Origin: Citricoccus sp. K5
GTDB lineage: Bacteria; Actinomycetota; Actinomycetes; Actinomycetales; Micrococcaceae
Assembly (NCBI RefSeq): GCF_902506195.1
Contig: NZ_LR732817.1
Span: 1,254,909-1,318,908 of the forward strand
Direction of reading: 5' to 3'
Length of the DNA: 64,000 bases
In this document: piece by piece, positions 9,935-18,900 of the stretch
How positions within the stretch are numbered: position 1 is the stretch's first letter
Layout: every line of letters begins with the position of its first letter
Made by a program: the position numbers and the translations under genes
The notes under the pieces: model-generated
The model's database searches: none
What the model was told of the DNA's origin: nothing
The model's input: the letters and a program-made list of their open reading frames with translations, nothing else

Positions 9935-11025
9935 CAGAGCACCACCACCGAGCGGAGGACGTCACCGGAGTGCATCTTGGCGAAGGCGGCCTCGATGTCG
10001 CCGAGGCCGATGGTCTCGGTGACGAAGGCGTCCAGGTCGAGGCGGCCCAGGTTGTACTGGTCGATCAGCATCTGGAAGTCGCGGGAGGGCAGGCAGTCGC
10101 CGTACCAGGAGGACTTCAGCGACCCACCGCGACCGAAGACATCGGCGAGGGGCAGCTCCAGCTGCATCTCCGGCGTCGGGACGCCGACGAGGACGACGCG
10201 GCCGGCCAGGTCGCGGGCGTAGAAGGCCTGCTTGTAGGTCTCGGGGCGGCCCACGGCGTCGATGACGAGATCGGCGCCGAATCCTCCGGTGAGAGCCTGG
10301 ATGGCCTCGACGGCTTCCTGGTCCTTGGAATTGACCGTGTGGGTGGCTCCGAGCTCGACGGCCTTGTCCAGCTTCCGCTGATCGAGGTCCACGGCGATGA
10401 TGGTGGTTGCCCCGGCCAGCTTGGCGCCGGCAATGGCGGCCGTGCCGACGCCGCCACAGCCGATGACAGCCACGGACTCGCCGCGCTTGGCCTCCCCGGT
10501 GTTGATGGCAGCGCCGATCCCGGCCATGATGCCGCAGCCGAGCAGCCCGGCAGCGGCATTCTGCTCCTCGGAGACGCCCTCCACCTTGGTGCACTGGCCG
10601 GCTGCGACGAGGGTCTTCTCGGCGAAGGCGCCGATGCCCAGCGCCGGGTCCAGTTCGGTACCGTCCTCCAGTGTCATCTTCTGGGTGGCGTTGTGGGTGT
10701 TGAAGCAGTACTGGAGCTGGCCCTTCTTGCAGGCGCGGCACTCGCCGCAGACGGCCCGCCAGTTGAGGATGACCTTGTCACCGACGGCCACGTCCGTGAC
10801 GCCCTCGCCGATCTGGGAGACGACACCGGTGGCCTCGTGGCCGAGCAGGTAGGGGTAGTTGTCACCGATGCCGCCCTGGACGTAGTGCAGGTCGGTGTGG
10901 CACACGCCGCAGGTGAGGATGTCGACGACGGCTTCACCCGGACCCGGATCCGGAATGACGATGGTCTCGATGCTGACGGGGGCGTCCTTCGCCGTGGCGA
11001 CGACCGCCTGGACCTTCTGGGGCAC
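9934..11025 (-). CDS. mscR: S-(hydroxymethyl)mycothiol dehydrogenase (mycothiol-dependent formaldehyde dehydrogenase)
   Basis: A 363-residue zinc-dependent medium-chain dehydrogenase that oxidises the formaldehyde-mycothiol adduct with NAD; the family also reduces S-nitrosomycothiol. Marks are the catalytic zinc segment [22 protein letters not shown], the structural-zinc cysteines [15 protein letters not shown] and the nucleotide-binding loop [12 protein letters not shown] followed by VDLDQRKLD. The start is GTG at 11025 with GGAAGGAG 8 bases upstream. It leads a three-gene minus-strand operon and implies a mycothiol-producing host. Confidence 0.92.
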   Translation of the reverse strand: MPQKVQAVVATAKDAPVSIETIVIPDPGPGEAVVDILTCGVCHTDLHYVQGGIGDNYPYLLGHEATGVVSQIGEGVTDVAVGDKVILNWRAVCGECRACKKGQLQYCFNTHNATQKMTLEDGTELDPALGIGAFAEKTLVAAGQCTKVEGVSEEQNAAAGLLGCGIMAGIGAAINTGEAKRGESVAVIGCGGVGTAAIAGAKLAGATTIIAVDLDQRKLDKAVELGATHTVNSKDQEAVEAIQALTGGFGADLVIDAVGRPETYKQAFYARDLAGRVVLVGVPTPEMQLELPLADVFGRGGSLKSSWYGDCLPSRDFQMLIDQYNLGRLDLDAFVTETIGLGDIEAAFAKMHSGDVLRSVVVL

Positions 11026-11360
11026 GGTGCTGCTCCTTCCGGGGCCCGCGGTGGGGCAGGGCTCCGACTCGTGGGTGGTTTCGGACCCATCCCATCACAT
11101 CTGGCGCGGCATGGGTGGCAGGTTCCCTGTGAGACGTATCCGAAGGCCTCGGATTTGCGTTGTGGATATCTGTGACGTGGTTCATGGGGGTCTGTTTAGA
11201 CTGGTCGGGGGCCTGGCAGGCGGGATCTGGCTGGGCTGCTGTGTTGATGAGTGCTGATGAGTGTTGGCGAGCCGTGGGGACGGCGTACTGCCTCGTCTGG
11301 GAATGAGTTGGTTTCCGGGTTCGTGGTCGGTGGCCCTGTGGCCCTGAGGGAGGGGTCTGC
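11026..11360. other. 335-base intergenic region between divergent genes
   Basis: No convincing gene. It must hold the mscR promoter (minus strand) and the lipoprotein promoter (plus strand). A TAGACT hexamer at 11197-11202 is a candidate plus-strand -10 but no good -35 is visible. A degenerate GATGAGTG repeat occurs near 11244-11262. The region is G+T-rich on the plus strand, unlike most spacers in the window. Confidence 0.5.
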
Positions 11361-12035
11361 ATGACCGATCCGGTGAATCGTCCTGTCCGACTGGCTGGCC
11401 TGGCTGGTGTGATGGCGTTGGGTTTGGTGTTGGCGGGGTGTTCTGGTGATGGGGGAGCGGGGGAGTCGTCCTCTGTTGCGCCGAGTGCCACATCGGTGTC
11501 GAGTGAATCTGCCTCGCCCGATGGTTCGTCGAGTGCGTCGCCGAGCGCTTCCCCTTCCGGCACGTATGAGCCGGCCACCGAGACCTCTCCGGCGAAGAAC
11601 GTGCCGGTGCCCGAGATGCCCGAAGCGGCAAAGGAACCCACTCAAGAAGGCCTTGAAGCCGCAGTCGAGTATTGGTGGGAGGCGGACAATTATCTGAAAT
11701 TGACCGGTGACTCTGAAGCACTTGAACGTGTGTCCACTGCGGACTGCAAACTTTGTAATGACCTTATAGATCGCTGGTCCGAGATTTACAAGCTCGGCGG
11801 ATGGGCTGAAAGCGGTCAGGCCGAGATAAATGTTCAGTTCACAACTATCGACGACGGCGGATCCGGAGGCACCGGTGCAATGGAGGTCTCTGAGGCCCCC
11901 GGCCAAATCTACAGACCAGATGGCGAGCTGGGCGCGACTGGAGAGGGAACGTCAAAGATTCCGTGGACCTTCTCTGCGTTTTTTAACGAGAATGATCGCT
12001 CCTGGAAGATTGACGACCTCGGCGCTCAAGGATGA
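11361..12035 (+). CDS. DUF6318-like lipoprotein
   Basis: A 224-residue secreted lipoprotein. The signal peptide ends with LVLAGC, lipidation Cys27, followed by a Ser/Ala/Pro-rich linker to about residue 75 and a compact domain with AVEYWWEADNYLKLTGD, STADCKLCNDLIDRW and a C-terminal WKIDDLGAQG. It fits the actinobacterial DUF6318 type, whose function is unknown; the fold suggests an NTF2-like domain, which is inference. The ATG has GGGAGGGG upstream. From about base 11640 base composition drops sharply compared with the first third of the gene. The next gene starts 6 bases after its stop. Confidence 0.75.
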   Translation: MTDPVNRPVRLAGLAGVMALGLVLAGCSGDGGAGESSSVAPSATSVSSESASPDGSSSASPSASPSGTYEPATETSPAKNVPVPEMPEAAKEPTQEGLEAAVEYWWEADNYLKLTGDSEALERVSTADCKLCNDLIDRWSEIYKLGGWAESGQAEINVQFTTIDDGGSGGTGAMEVSEAPGQIYRPDGELGATGEGTSKIPWTFSAFFNENDRSWKIDDLGAQG

Positions 12036-12041
12036 TCGTCA

Positions 12042-13052
12042 ATGCGCAAAATAGCTGAAACTCTAAGTCTCGGCATATGTCTAATTGCCATAATGCTTGT
12101 GGCCATGATGGCTCCGGGTAGCAATGCTGGAGCGTTCGCAGATGGATGCAGTGACGTATTTTGTGGTGGTTTTCATAACAATGCGCCGATAGTGGGTGGA
12201 ACAACGCCTGGCACCCAAACGTCAGAAACTCCTGCGGTAGATACATCCACGCCCATTACGGAAGTACCTCAGGTTGGAAACTCAGAAGACGAACAAAGCG
12301 AAGCTGCGGATCCCGCCCGAATCATTACGATCACTCGAGGCTATTGCATGGATATCGCTGGCGTTTCTCAGATGGACTGCCTCGAAGCCGAGCAGTCGGC
12401 CTGTAGAGAGCCCGGCAGCCAATGGCTGATTAGAGTTCAGTATCCTGCCAATGATCCTGGGGCCTTAGAAACCATCGGGCGTCAATTCTGTTCAGGCCCT
12501 GATGTCGAAGTCGTGGTGGATCCGGCGGCGGAGGCCCCTGATGCTCCGCCGATGCCGGTGGTGACGTTGGCTGATTTCCGTGCCTTGGATATTGCCCCCT
12601 CGGAGATCGAGTCTGACTCCGGTGGCTTTGGTTTGATTCGCGGGAATACGAATTTCTTCGCGACCGAGGAGGACCAGACGTTGAACACCACGATGCTGGG
12701 TCAGCAGGTGGCGATTCAGGCGGTGCCGGTGCAGTGGACCTGGGACTACGGGGACGGCTCGGAGCAGTTGTCGAATCCGTACCCGGGTGGGCCGCAGGTG
12801 GAGTTCAACCAGGAGACCACCACCAGCCATGTCTACGAGGACACCGGCCAATACGCAGTGGGGCTGACCACGTCCTACCGGGGGCAGTTCTCCGTCAATG
12901 ATGGGCCGTGGATCGCGATCCCGGGCACTGCCGAGGTCCCGAGTGAACCGGTTACCGCGGACATCTGGCGGTCCCAGTCCAAGAACGTCGCCGAGGACTG
13001 CCACGAAAACCCCGAAGGTTGGGCCTGCGGCACCCCCCTCGTCGAAGACTGA
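12042..13052 (+). CDS. Secreted Cys-rich protein with PKD-like domain
   Basis: A 336-residue exported protein of unknown function. The signal peptide covers about residues 1-33 (ends GSNAGAFA). A Cys-containing region follows (CSDVFCGG, YCMDIAG, MDCLEAEQSAC, FCSGP), then a PKD-like beta domain with VQWTWDYGDGSEQL and HVYEDTGQYAVGLTTSYRG at about residues 225-290. It sits 6 bases behind the lipoprotein gene, so the two are probably one secreted pair. Bases 12042-12490 are AT-richer than the rest of the gene, with codons such as ATA and TTA-like choices rare elsewhere in this window. Confidence 0.7.
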   Translation: MRKIAETLSLGICLIAIMLVAMMAPGSNAGAFADGCSDVFCGGFHNNAPIVGGTTPGTQTSETPAVDTSTPITEVPQVGNSEDEQSEAADPARIITITRGYCMDIAGVSQMDCLEAEQSACREPGSQWLIRVQYPANDPGALETIGRQFCSGPDVEVVVDPAAEAPDAPPMPVVTLADFRALDIAPSEIESDSGGFGLIRGNTNFFATEEDQTLNTTMLGQQVAIQAVPVQWTWDYGDGSEQLSNPYPGGPQVEFNQETTTSHVYEDTGQYAVGLTTSYRGQFSVNDGPWIAIPGTAEVPSEPVTADIWRSQSKNVAEDCHENPEGWACGTPLVED

Positions 13053-13068
13053 CGGTCGAAGACTGATC
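13041..13068 (+). repeat. 14-bp duplication across a stop codon
   Basis: GTCGAAGACTGA occurs at 13041-13052 and again at 13055-13066, separated by two bases. The first copy ends with the stop codon of the PKD-like gene. Confidence 0.85.
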
Positions 13069-13113
13069 CCGGGCGGTTGACCATCAGACGAAAGGCTGCG
13101 GCAGACTGAAGCC

Positions 13114-13902
13114 ATGTGCGGACGGTATGTGATGGCCAGGGCCATCGGTGACCTGGTGGCGGACTCGGGTGCGGACCTCAACGAGGAACTGGTGCTGCCG
13201 CCGAACTGGAATGTGGCGCCCACCGATGATGTCGCCGTGGTGCTGGAACGTGCCGTGCCGACGTCGGGCTCCGAGGCCGGAACGCGCCGGGAGATCCACG
13301 TGGCCCGGTGGGGCCTGGTCCCGCCGTGGGCCAAGGACCTGTCCGTCGGTTCGAGGGCGTTCAACGCGCGGTCTGAAACCGTCACGGAGAAGCCCACGTT
13401 CCGCTCCGCGGTGAAGGCCCGCCGCTGTGCCGTCCCCGTGGACGGCTACTACGAATGGCTCAAACCGGACACGGGCGCGCCTAAGTCGGCGAAGAAGCGT
13501 CCCTTCTACATCCACCCGGAGGACGGCTCCCCGATCTACTTCGCGGGACTCTACGAATGGTGGAAGGACGAGGCCGTGCCGGACGGCGACCCGGCCCGCT
13601 GGCTGCTGAGCTGCACCATCCTCACCGGCCCCTCTCCGGAGGCGGACGATGCCGACCCGACCCTGGCGCAGCTCGGTGGTCTGCACGACCGGCTCCCGCT
13701 GCCGATGGACCGGGACACCCTGGACGCGTGGCTGGAGCCGGAGAGACTGTCCTCGGCGGCTGCCGGCGCCCTGGTGGACCGCGTCCGGGAGCGGGCCTTC
13801 GGGACAGCCTCGGGATGGTCGCTGGATGAGGTGGGTGCCGCCGTCGGCAACGTCCGCAACAACGGCCCCGAACTGATGGAACCCCTGGACACGCTGATCT
13901 GA
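13114..13902 (+). CDS. SOS response-associated peptidase (SRAP/YedK/HMCES family)
   Basis: This family forms a stable thiazolidine cross-link to abasic sites in single-stranded DNA through Cys2. The 262-residue product begins MCGRYVM, leaving Cys2 at the N-terminus after Met removal. Other marks are PNWNVAPTDDV, WGLVPPWAKD, FNARSETV, CAVPVDGYYEW with the catalytic Glu, and LHDRLPLPMD with the conserved His. Length and motifs are complete. No LexA-like box is evident just upstream. It stands between unrelated genes and is likely monocistronic. Confidence 0.92.
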   Translation: MCGRYVMARAIGDLVADSGADLNEELVLPPNWNVAPTDDVAVVLERAVPTSGSEAGTRREIHVARWGLVPPWAKDLSVGSRAFNARSETVTEKPTFRSAVKARRCAVPVDGYYEWLKPDTGAPKSAKKRPFYIHPEDGSPIYFAGLYEWWKDEAVPDGDPARWLLSCTILTGPSPEADDADPTLAQLGGLHDRLPLPMDRDTLDAWLEPERLSSAAAGALVDRVRERAFGTASGWSLDEVGAAVGNVRNNGPELMEPLDTLI

Positions 13903-14074
13903 CGGCTTCCGGCGCCCCTCGCTCTCCCAGCTGTGAATCCGCTGACAATGCGGTGAAGTTCTACCCACAGGTAGTGGTTCCACGCTTCGGCTCTGCGCCA
14001 TGTGGAGTTCAGGAGGGCTCTCTAGTTTGTGGAGCGCCGCAGTCCGCGGCGTCGCCTTGTCCCGAGGGGGAACC

Positions 14075-15343
14075 ATGACCGAGCAGAATCCGTCCGACCC
14101 GTCCATCGCGCAGCCGTCCCCGGAGCCCCCTGGAGTCGGCCGTCGCCGTATGCTGGCCGGCGGTGGGGCGCTGGCCGCCGCCGGGGTCCTCGGCTCCCTG
14201 CCGGCGGCGGCCCATGCCGCCGGAGTGCAGCCCGCGGCCGGCAGGGGCAAGGAGAGGCGCAGCCGTCGGATGCCGCTGTCCTTCAACCGCAACGGCCGGT
14301 TCAAGATCATCCAGTTCAACGACACCCAGGACGACCACCTGACGGACCGCCGCACCCTGGACTTCATGGGGAAGGTGCTGGACCAGGAGGAGCCGGATTT
14401 CGCCCTCATCAACGGCGACGTGATCACCGGAGGCCCCACCACCAACCGCGAGGTCTACCAGGCCATCAACAATGTGGTGATGCCCATGGAGTCCCGGGGC
14501 GTCCAGTGGGCACTGACCTTCGGGAACCATGACGAGGACTCCACCGAGCAGGCCGGCACCACGGTGTTCGAGCCGCAGATGGTGGAGTTCATCCGCCAGT
14601 ACAAGCACAACCTGAACCCCACCGACGAGGACGGGCTGTTCGGTTCCTCCAACGGCCAGCTCCTGGTCCGCGGCTCCCGCGGTCGCAATCCAAGGTTCGG
14701 CATCTGGCTGCTCGACTCAGGCCGCTACGCCGAGGAGAACCCCGCCGGCCAGTCGCGTGAGGGGCTCATGGGGTACGACTGGATCCGCCCCGAGCAGATC
14801 CGCTGGTACAACGAGCTCTCGAAGGAGACGGAGGAGCGCTACGGCCAGAAGGTGCCGAGCCTGATGTACTTCCACATCCCGACCTATGAGCACCACCACA
14901 TGTGGTTCGGCCAGCAGTTCACCTCGGACGACTCCGGCCACGCGGCGGCCGCGGAGCGCCACGGCATCGTGGGGGTCAAGAACGAGGGCGTGTACACCGG
15001 GCTGTTCAACTCCGGCATCTACGCGGCCGCCTTCGAGCGCGGCGACGTCCTCGGCATGTACAGCGGCCATGACCACATCAACACCTACATGGGCAACTAC
15101 TACGGCATCGAGCTGGGCTACGGTCCGGGCACCGGCTTCGGCCCCTACGGCCTGAACGACGGTACTTGGGACCAGCACACCCTGCGCGGTGCCCGGGTCT
15201 TCGAGCTCAACGAGAACTCGAAGCGGGTGTACGACGGCACCCGCCTGGTCTTCGCCAAGGATCTGGGTCTGGACATGAACCCGGAGCCCCAGAAACTCGA
15301 CGAGCCGCTGGCCTTCCCGAAGTATGTGAAGCCCATCAACTGA
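14075..15343 (+). CDS. Tat-exported calcineurin-like metallophosphoesterase
   Basis: A 422-residue secreted phosphoesterase. GRRRMLAGGGALAAAG (from about residue 22) is a twin-arginine-type signal and cleavage is likely after AAAHA. The metallophosphoesterase signatures follow: FNDTQDDH, NGDVITGGP, TFGNHDED, YFHIPTYEHH and MYSGHDH. It resembles Dcr2/PAP-like calcineurin-superfamily proteins. I chose the ATG at 14075 because GAGGGGG precedes it and the upstream in-frame extension to 14000 is not protein-like. Substrate unknown; phosphate scavenging is possible. Confidence 0.85.
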   Translation: MTEQNPSDPSIAQPSPEPPGVGRRRMLAGGGALAAAGVLGSLPAAAHAAGVQPAAGRGKERRSRRMPLSFNRNGRFKIIQFNDTQDDHLTDRRTLDFMGKVLDQEEPDFALINGDVITGGPTTNREVYQAINNVVMPMESRGVQWALTFGNHDEDSTEQAGTTVFEPQMVEFIRQYKHNLNPTDEDGLFGSSNGQLLVRGSRGRNPRFGIWLLDSGRYAEENPAGQSREGLMGYDWIRPEQIRWYNELSKETEERYGQKVPSLMYFHIPTYEHHHMWFGQQFTSDDSGHAAAAERHGIVGVKNEGVYTGLFNSGIYAAAFERGDVLGMYSGHDHINTYMGNYYGIELGYGPGTGFGPYGLNDGTWDQHTLRGARVFELNENSKRVYDGTRLVFAKDLGLDMNPEPQKLDEPLAFPKYVKPIN

Positions 15344-15402
15344 CGGGTTTCTGACCGGACGCTTATCGCGTCCGACCTTCCTCGTAGCCTCATTCTTGGT
15401 GT

Positions 15403-15418
15403 TAGAACACATGTACTA
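15403..15418 (+). promoter_or_regulatory. LexA-binding (SOS) box ahead of DUF6504-dnaE2
   Basis: TAGAACACATGTACTA is an imperfect palindrome (12 of 16 positions symmetric) matching the actinobacterial SOS box TCGAAC-N4-GTTCGA at 9 of 12 fixed positions. It is the only such element in the 289-base gap before DUF6504 and dnaE2. It overlaps a possible -10 (TACTAAT). DnaE2 is LexA-controlled in mycobacteria, which supports the call. Confidence 0.65.
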
Positions 15419-15632
15419 ATACCATGGTGGGGTGCGGCCGGTCCTTCCCGTCGGCCGTTTCACTTCCCACCGCCCCACCGGACAGCCCCGGCTTCGGGCC
15501 CGCCGTTCCTTCCCAGACGGCAGGGCACGACGCCGGCCCGGGCTGCCCCCGGACGAACCCGCCGGCCACGTGCCGGAGGGCGGAAAAACGGCATGAGAAG
15601 TCACGACAAGAACAGGGCAGGAATCACGTCCC

Positions 15633-15962
15633 ATGGGAATCTTCACTCAATCGGTCGCCGTTGGATGCACCACGGCAGGGGCCCCGGAGCGCCTGGAGTG
15701 GAACGGCCGGATCTACGTACTGGCGGCCCAGCCGGTGCGCTGGTACGAGCGGCGCAAGTGGTGGACCGAGGAGCGCCGGGCCGAGCGAGGCCGCGGCGCC
15801 GGTCTGGTGGACCACGAGGTCTGGCGGGTCCAGGTGCGCCTGGAGAAGGCACGCAACGCACCATTGCTGACCTTGGACCTCTCCCACCATGTCGACTCCG
15901 GCCGCTGGCGGCTGGTCCGCATCCATGATGGCGCCGCCGTGCGCCTCAGGGAGAGCGCTTGA
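15633..15962 (+). CDS. DUF6504 family protein
   Basis: A 109-residue basic, Trp/Arg-rich protein of unknown function. It has RLEWNGRIYVLAAQPVRWYERRKWW at residues 18-42, VWRVQV, and SGRWRLVRIHD near the C-terminus. DUF6504 proteins are typically coded beside Y-family polymerase (ImuB-like) and dnaE2 genes in actinobacteria. Here the stop overlaps the dnaE2 start (TGATG), so production is coupled to DnaE2. AGGA lies about 10 bases before the ATG. A role in translesion synthesis is inferred from position alone. Confidence 0.75.
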   Translation: MGIFTQSVAVGCTTAGAPERLEWNGRIYVLAAQPVRWYERRKWWTEERRAERGRGAGLVDHEVWRVQVRLEKARNAPLLTLDLSHHVDSGRWRLVRIHDGAAVRLRESA

Positions 15963-18900
15963 TGGGTGCCGCCCCGGGCTTTCCGCATCTGCACGTGGCC
16001 AGTGCCTTCAGCTCCCATTACGGGGTGTCCTGGCCCGCTGAGCTGGCCGCAGCCGCCGCCGCGGACGGTGCGGAGGTACTGGCCTGCACTGACCGGGACG
16101 GGCTCTACGGCACGGCCAAGCATGTCAGCGCCTGCCTGGAGCAGGGGCTGGACCCGGTGATCGGGGTGGACCTCGCGGTGGCCTGGGGCGAACAGCGGTC
16201 GAATCCCGCCGGTCGGGTGGTCGTGCTGGCCCGAGGCGGCACGCAGGGCACGGGATACCGAGCCCTGGTCCGGCTCATCTCGGCAGCGCATGCCCACACC
16301 ACGGGTGGCTCTGCCGGGGGAACCCCGTACGTCACGATGGCCGAACTGGCCGAGTGGTCCGCCGGCAGGCACCACGGTGCCCCGCCGGAACTGTTCGTTC
16401 TGCTGGGGCCGGGATCCGACGTCGGGAGGCTGATGGCCGCGCGCAAGTACACGGCCGGCCGGGCGCTGCTGCGCCAGTGGAAGGCCGCGCTGCCCGCCGG
16501 ATCCCTGCGGGTGGAGGTAGTCTGCCATCTCTCTGCGCCAGGGGAGAAGCTGTCAGCCGCCCACGCCGTGAAGATGCTGCGCGCCGCCCGGGAGACCAGG
16601 GTGCCGGCGGTGCTGACCAACGCGGTGCGCTATGCGACGCCGGACGGGGCCGCCACCGCGGACGTCCTCGACGCCGCCCGGGCCCTGAGCTCCCTCGAGG
16701 CCCTCACCGACCTGCAGCCCAACGGGCAGGGCTGGCTGAAGCCCGCGGGGCCCATGCGTCAGATCGCCCTGGAGATCTGCGAGGCGGCGGGGTCCGGGAC
16801 GGAGGGGCGGGCCGGCGGCAGTGCCGAGGGGGTCACGGCCCTGCTGGATGACACCCATGCCCTCGCTGATGCCTGCCGCATGGACCCCGGCCCGGACCTG
16901 GGCTGGAGGCGGCCCACCGTGCCGGAGGCCTCGGTCATCGGGATCACCGGGGACCCGGTCAGAGCGCTGCGGGACCGTACTCTGGCCAGGGTTACCGACC
17001 GCTTCCCGGGCCTCTATACCGGGACCCGCTTTGCGTCGTCGACCGCCGGCCAGGACCTGGAGAAGCGGTTGGAGCAGGAGCTGGGCATCATCAACCGGCT
17101 CGGCTTCGCCAGCTACTTCCTGACCGTGGCCGAGGTGGTGGCGATGATCGAGAAGATGGGGGTGCGGGTCTCCGCGCGCGGATCCGGGGCCTCGTCGCTG
17201 GTCAACTACCTGTTGCGGATCTCGAACGTGGACCCCATGCGGCACGAGCTGATCTTCGAACGCTTCCTCTCCAACGACCGCTCGACCCTGCCGGACATCG
17301 ACATCGACGTGGAATCGGCCCGCCGTCACGACGTCTACCATGCGATGTTCGAGCGCTTCGGGGCCGAACGCACCACGCTCATGAGCATGCAGAACGGTTA
17401 CCGTGCCCGAGGAGCGGTGCGTGACGCCGGGATGGCCCTCGGCATGGAACCGGGGCAGGTGGATACGATCGCCAAGCAACTGTGGCGGTTCTCGGCGTCG
17501 AGCTTCCGTGAGGCCATGGACCGGATGCCGGAGTTGCGCGGTTTCGCGGAGCAGGTCGAATCAGGCCGGGCCGCCGGACAGGAGCAATTGGACCTGCTGG
17601 TGGACCTCACCGAGCGACTCGACCGGTTGCCGCGGCACATCGCCATGCACCCGTGCGGGGTGATCCTCGGAGACGCCACCCTGCTGGACCGGACGCCGTT
17701 GCAGCCCTCCGGGATCGACCTGCCGATGAGTCAGTTCGACAAGCACGACATGGATCCCATGGGCATGCTCAAGCTCGACGTGCTCGGCGTGAGGATGCAG
17801 TCGACCATCGCCTACACCCTGGCCGAGATCGAGCGGACCACGGGGAGGACGGTGGACCTCGAGCAGGTGCCCTTCGATGACGAGCCGACCTTCGAACTGA
17901 TCCGGACCACGCACACCCTGGGCATCTTCCAGATCGAGTCACCGGGCCAGCGTGAGTTGATCGGGAAGATGGCTCCCGTGGAATTCAACGACCTGACCAT
18001 CGACATCTCGTTGTTCCGGCCTGGGCCCATGCAGTCGGACATGGTGCGGCCCTTCCTCGAACAGCGCCACGGTTTCTCCCAGGCACGGTATCCCCACCCG
18101 GACCTGGAACCCGTGCTGGCCGAGACACACGGGGTGACGGTGTTCCACGAACAGGTGCTGCGGACCTTCCACGTGATGACCGGCTGCGGGCTGGCCCAGG
18201 CGGATGAGTTCCGCCGTCAGATCGGCGGGCCGCAGGAGCACGTGGTGGAGGAGTTCTTCCGGTCTACGGCACTGGCGAAGGGCTACCCGCCGAAGGTCGT
18301 CGACGAGGTCTGGGGGACGCTGCACGCCTTCGGCTCCTTCGGCTTCTGCAAGGCCCACGGTGCCGCGTTCGCCGTTCCCACCTACCACTCGGCGTGGCTC
18401 AAGACCCATCACCCCGAGGCGTTCCTGGCCGGGATCTTCGAGCACGATCCCGGAATGTACCCCCGCCGACTGATGATCGCCGAGGCCCGCCGCATGGGCA
18501 TCCCGGTGCTGCCCGTGGACATCAATGCCTCCACCGATCGGTTCAGGCTCGAGTGGGTGCCCGGCCATCCTGAGATTCCCGACGCCGGCGCCGCGCCCTT
18601 CCTGGAGAACGCGCCTGCCGCTGGGAGCCGGCCGGACGGCGTCGGGCCGGGGAAAGCCGCAGGGCGCTGGGGGATCCGGCTGGCGCTGAACGCGCTGTCC
18701 GGGCTGAGCGAGACGGAGATCAAGAGGATCGTGGCGGGGCAGCCCTATGCCTCACTGGCCGATGTGCGGGACCGGGCCCGCCCGACCCGGAGGAACCTCG
18801 AGCGGCTGGCTCAGCTCGGTGCGCTGGACTGCCTCCTGCCGCTGGGCGGGGCCTCGCGCACGGACCTGGTCCACCATCTGGAACTGCAACACGGTGGGCA

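Noticed and set aside
15424-15870. A 148-codon frame starting just after the LexA-like box
   Set aside because: It has a Pro/Arg/Ser-rich, domain-free sequence and runs through DUF6504 in another frame. I treat 15419-15632 as untranslated leader or deletion scar.
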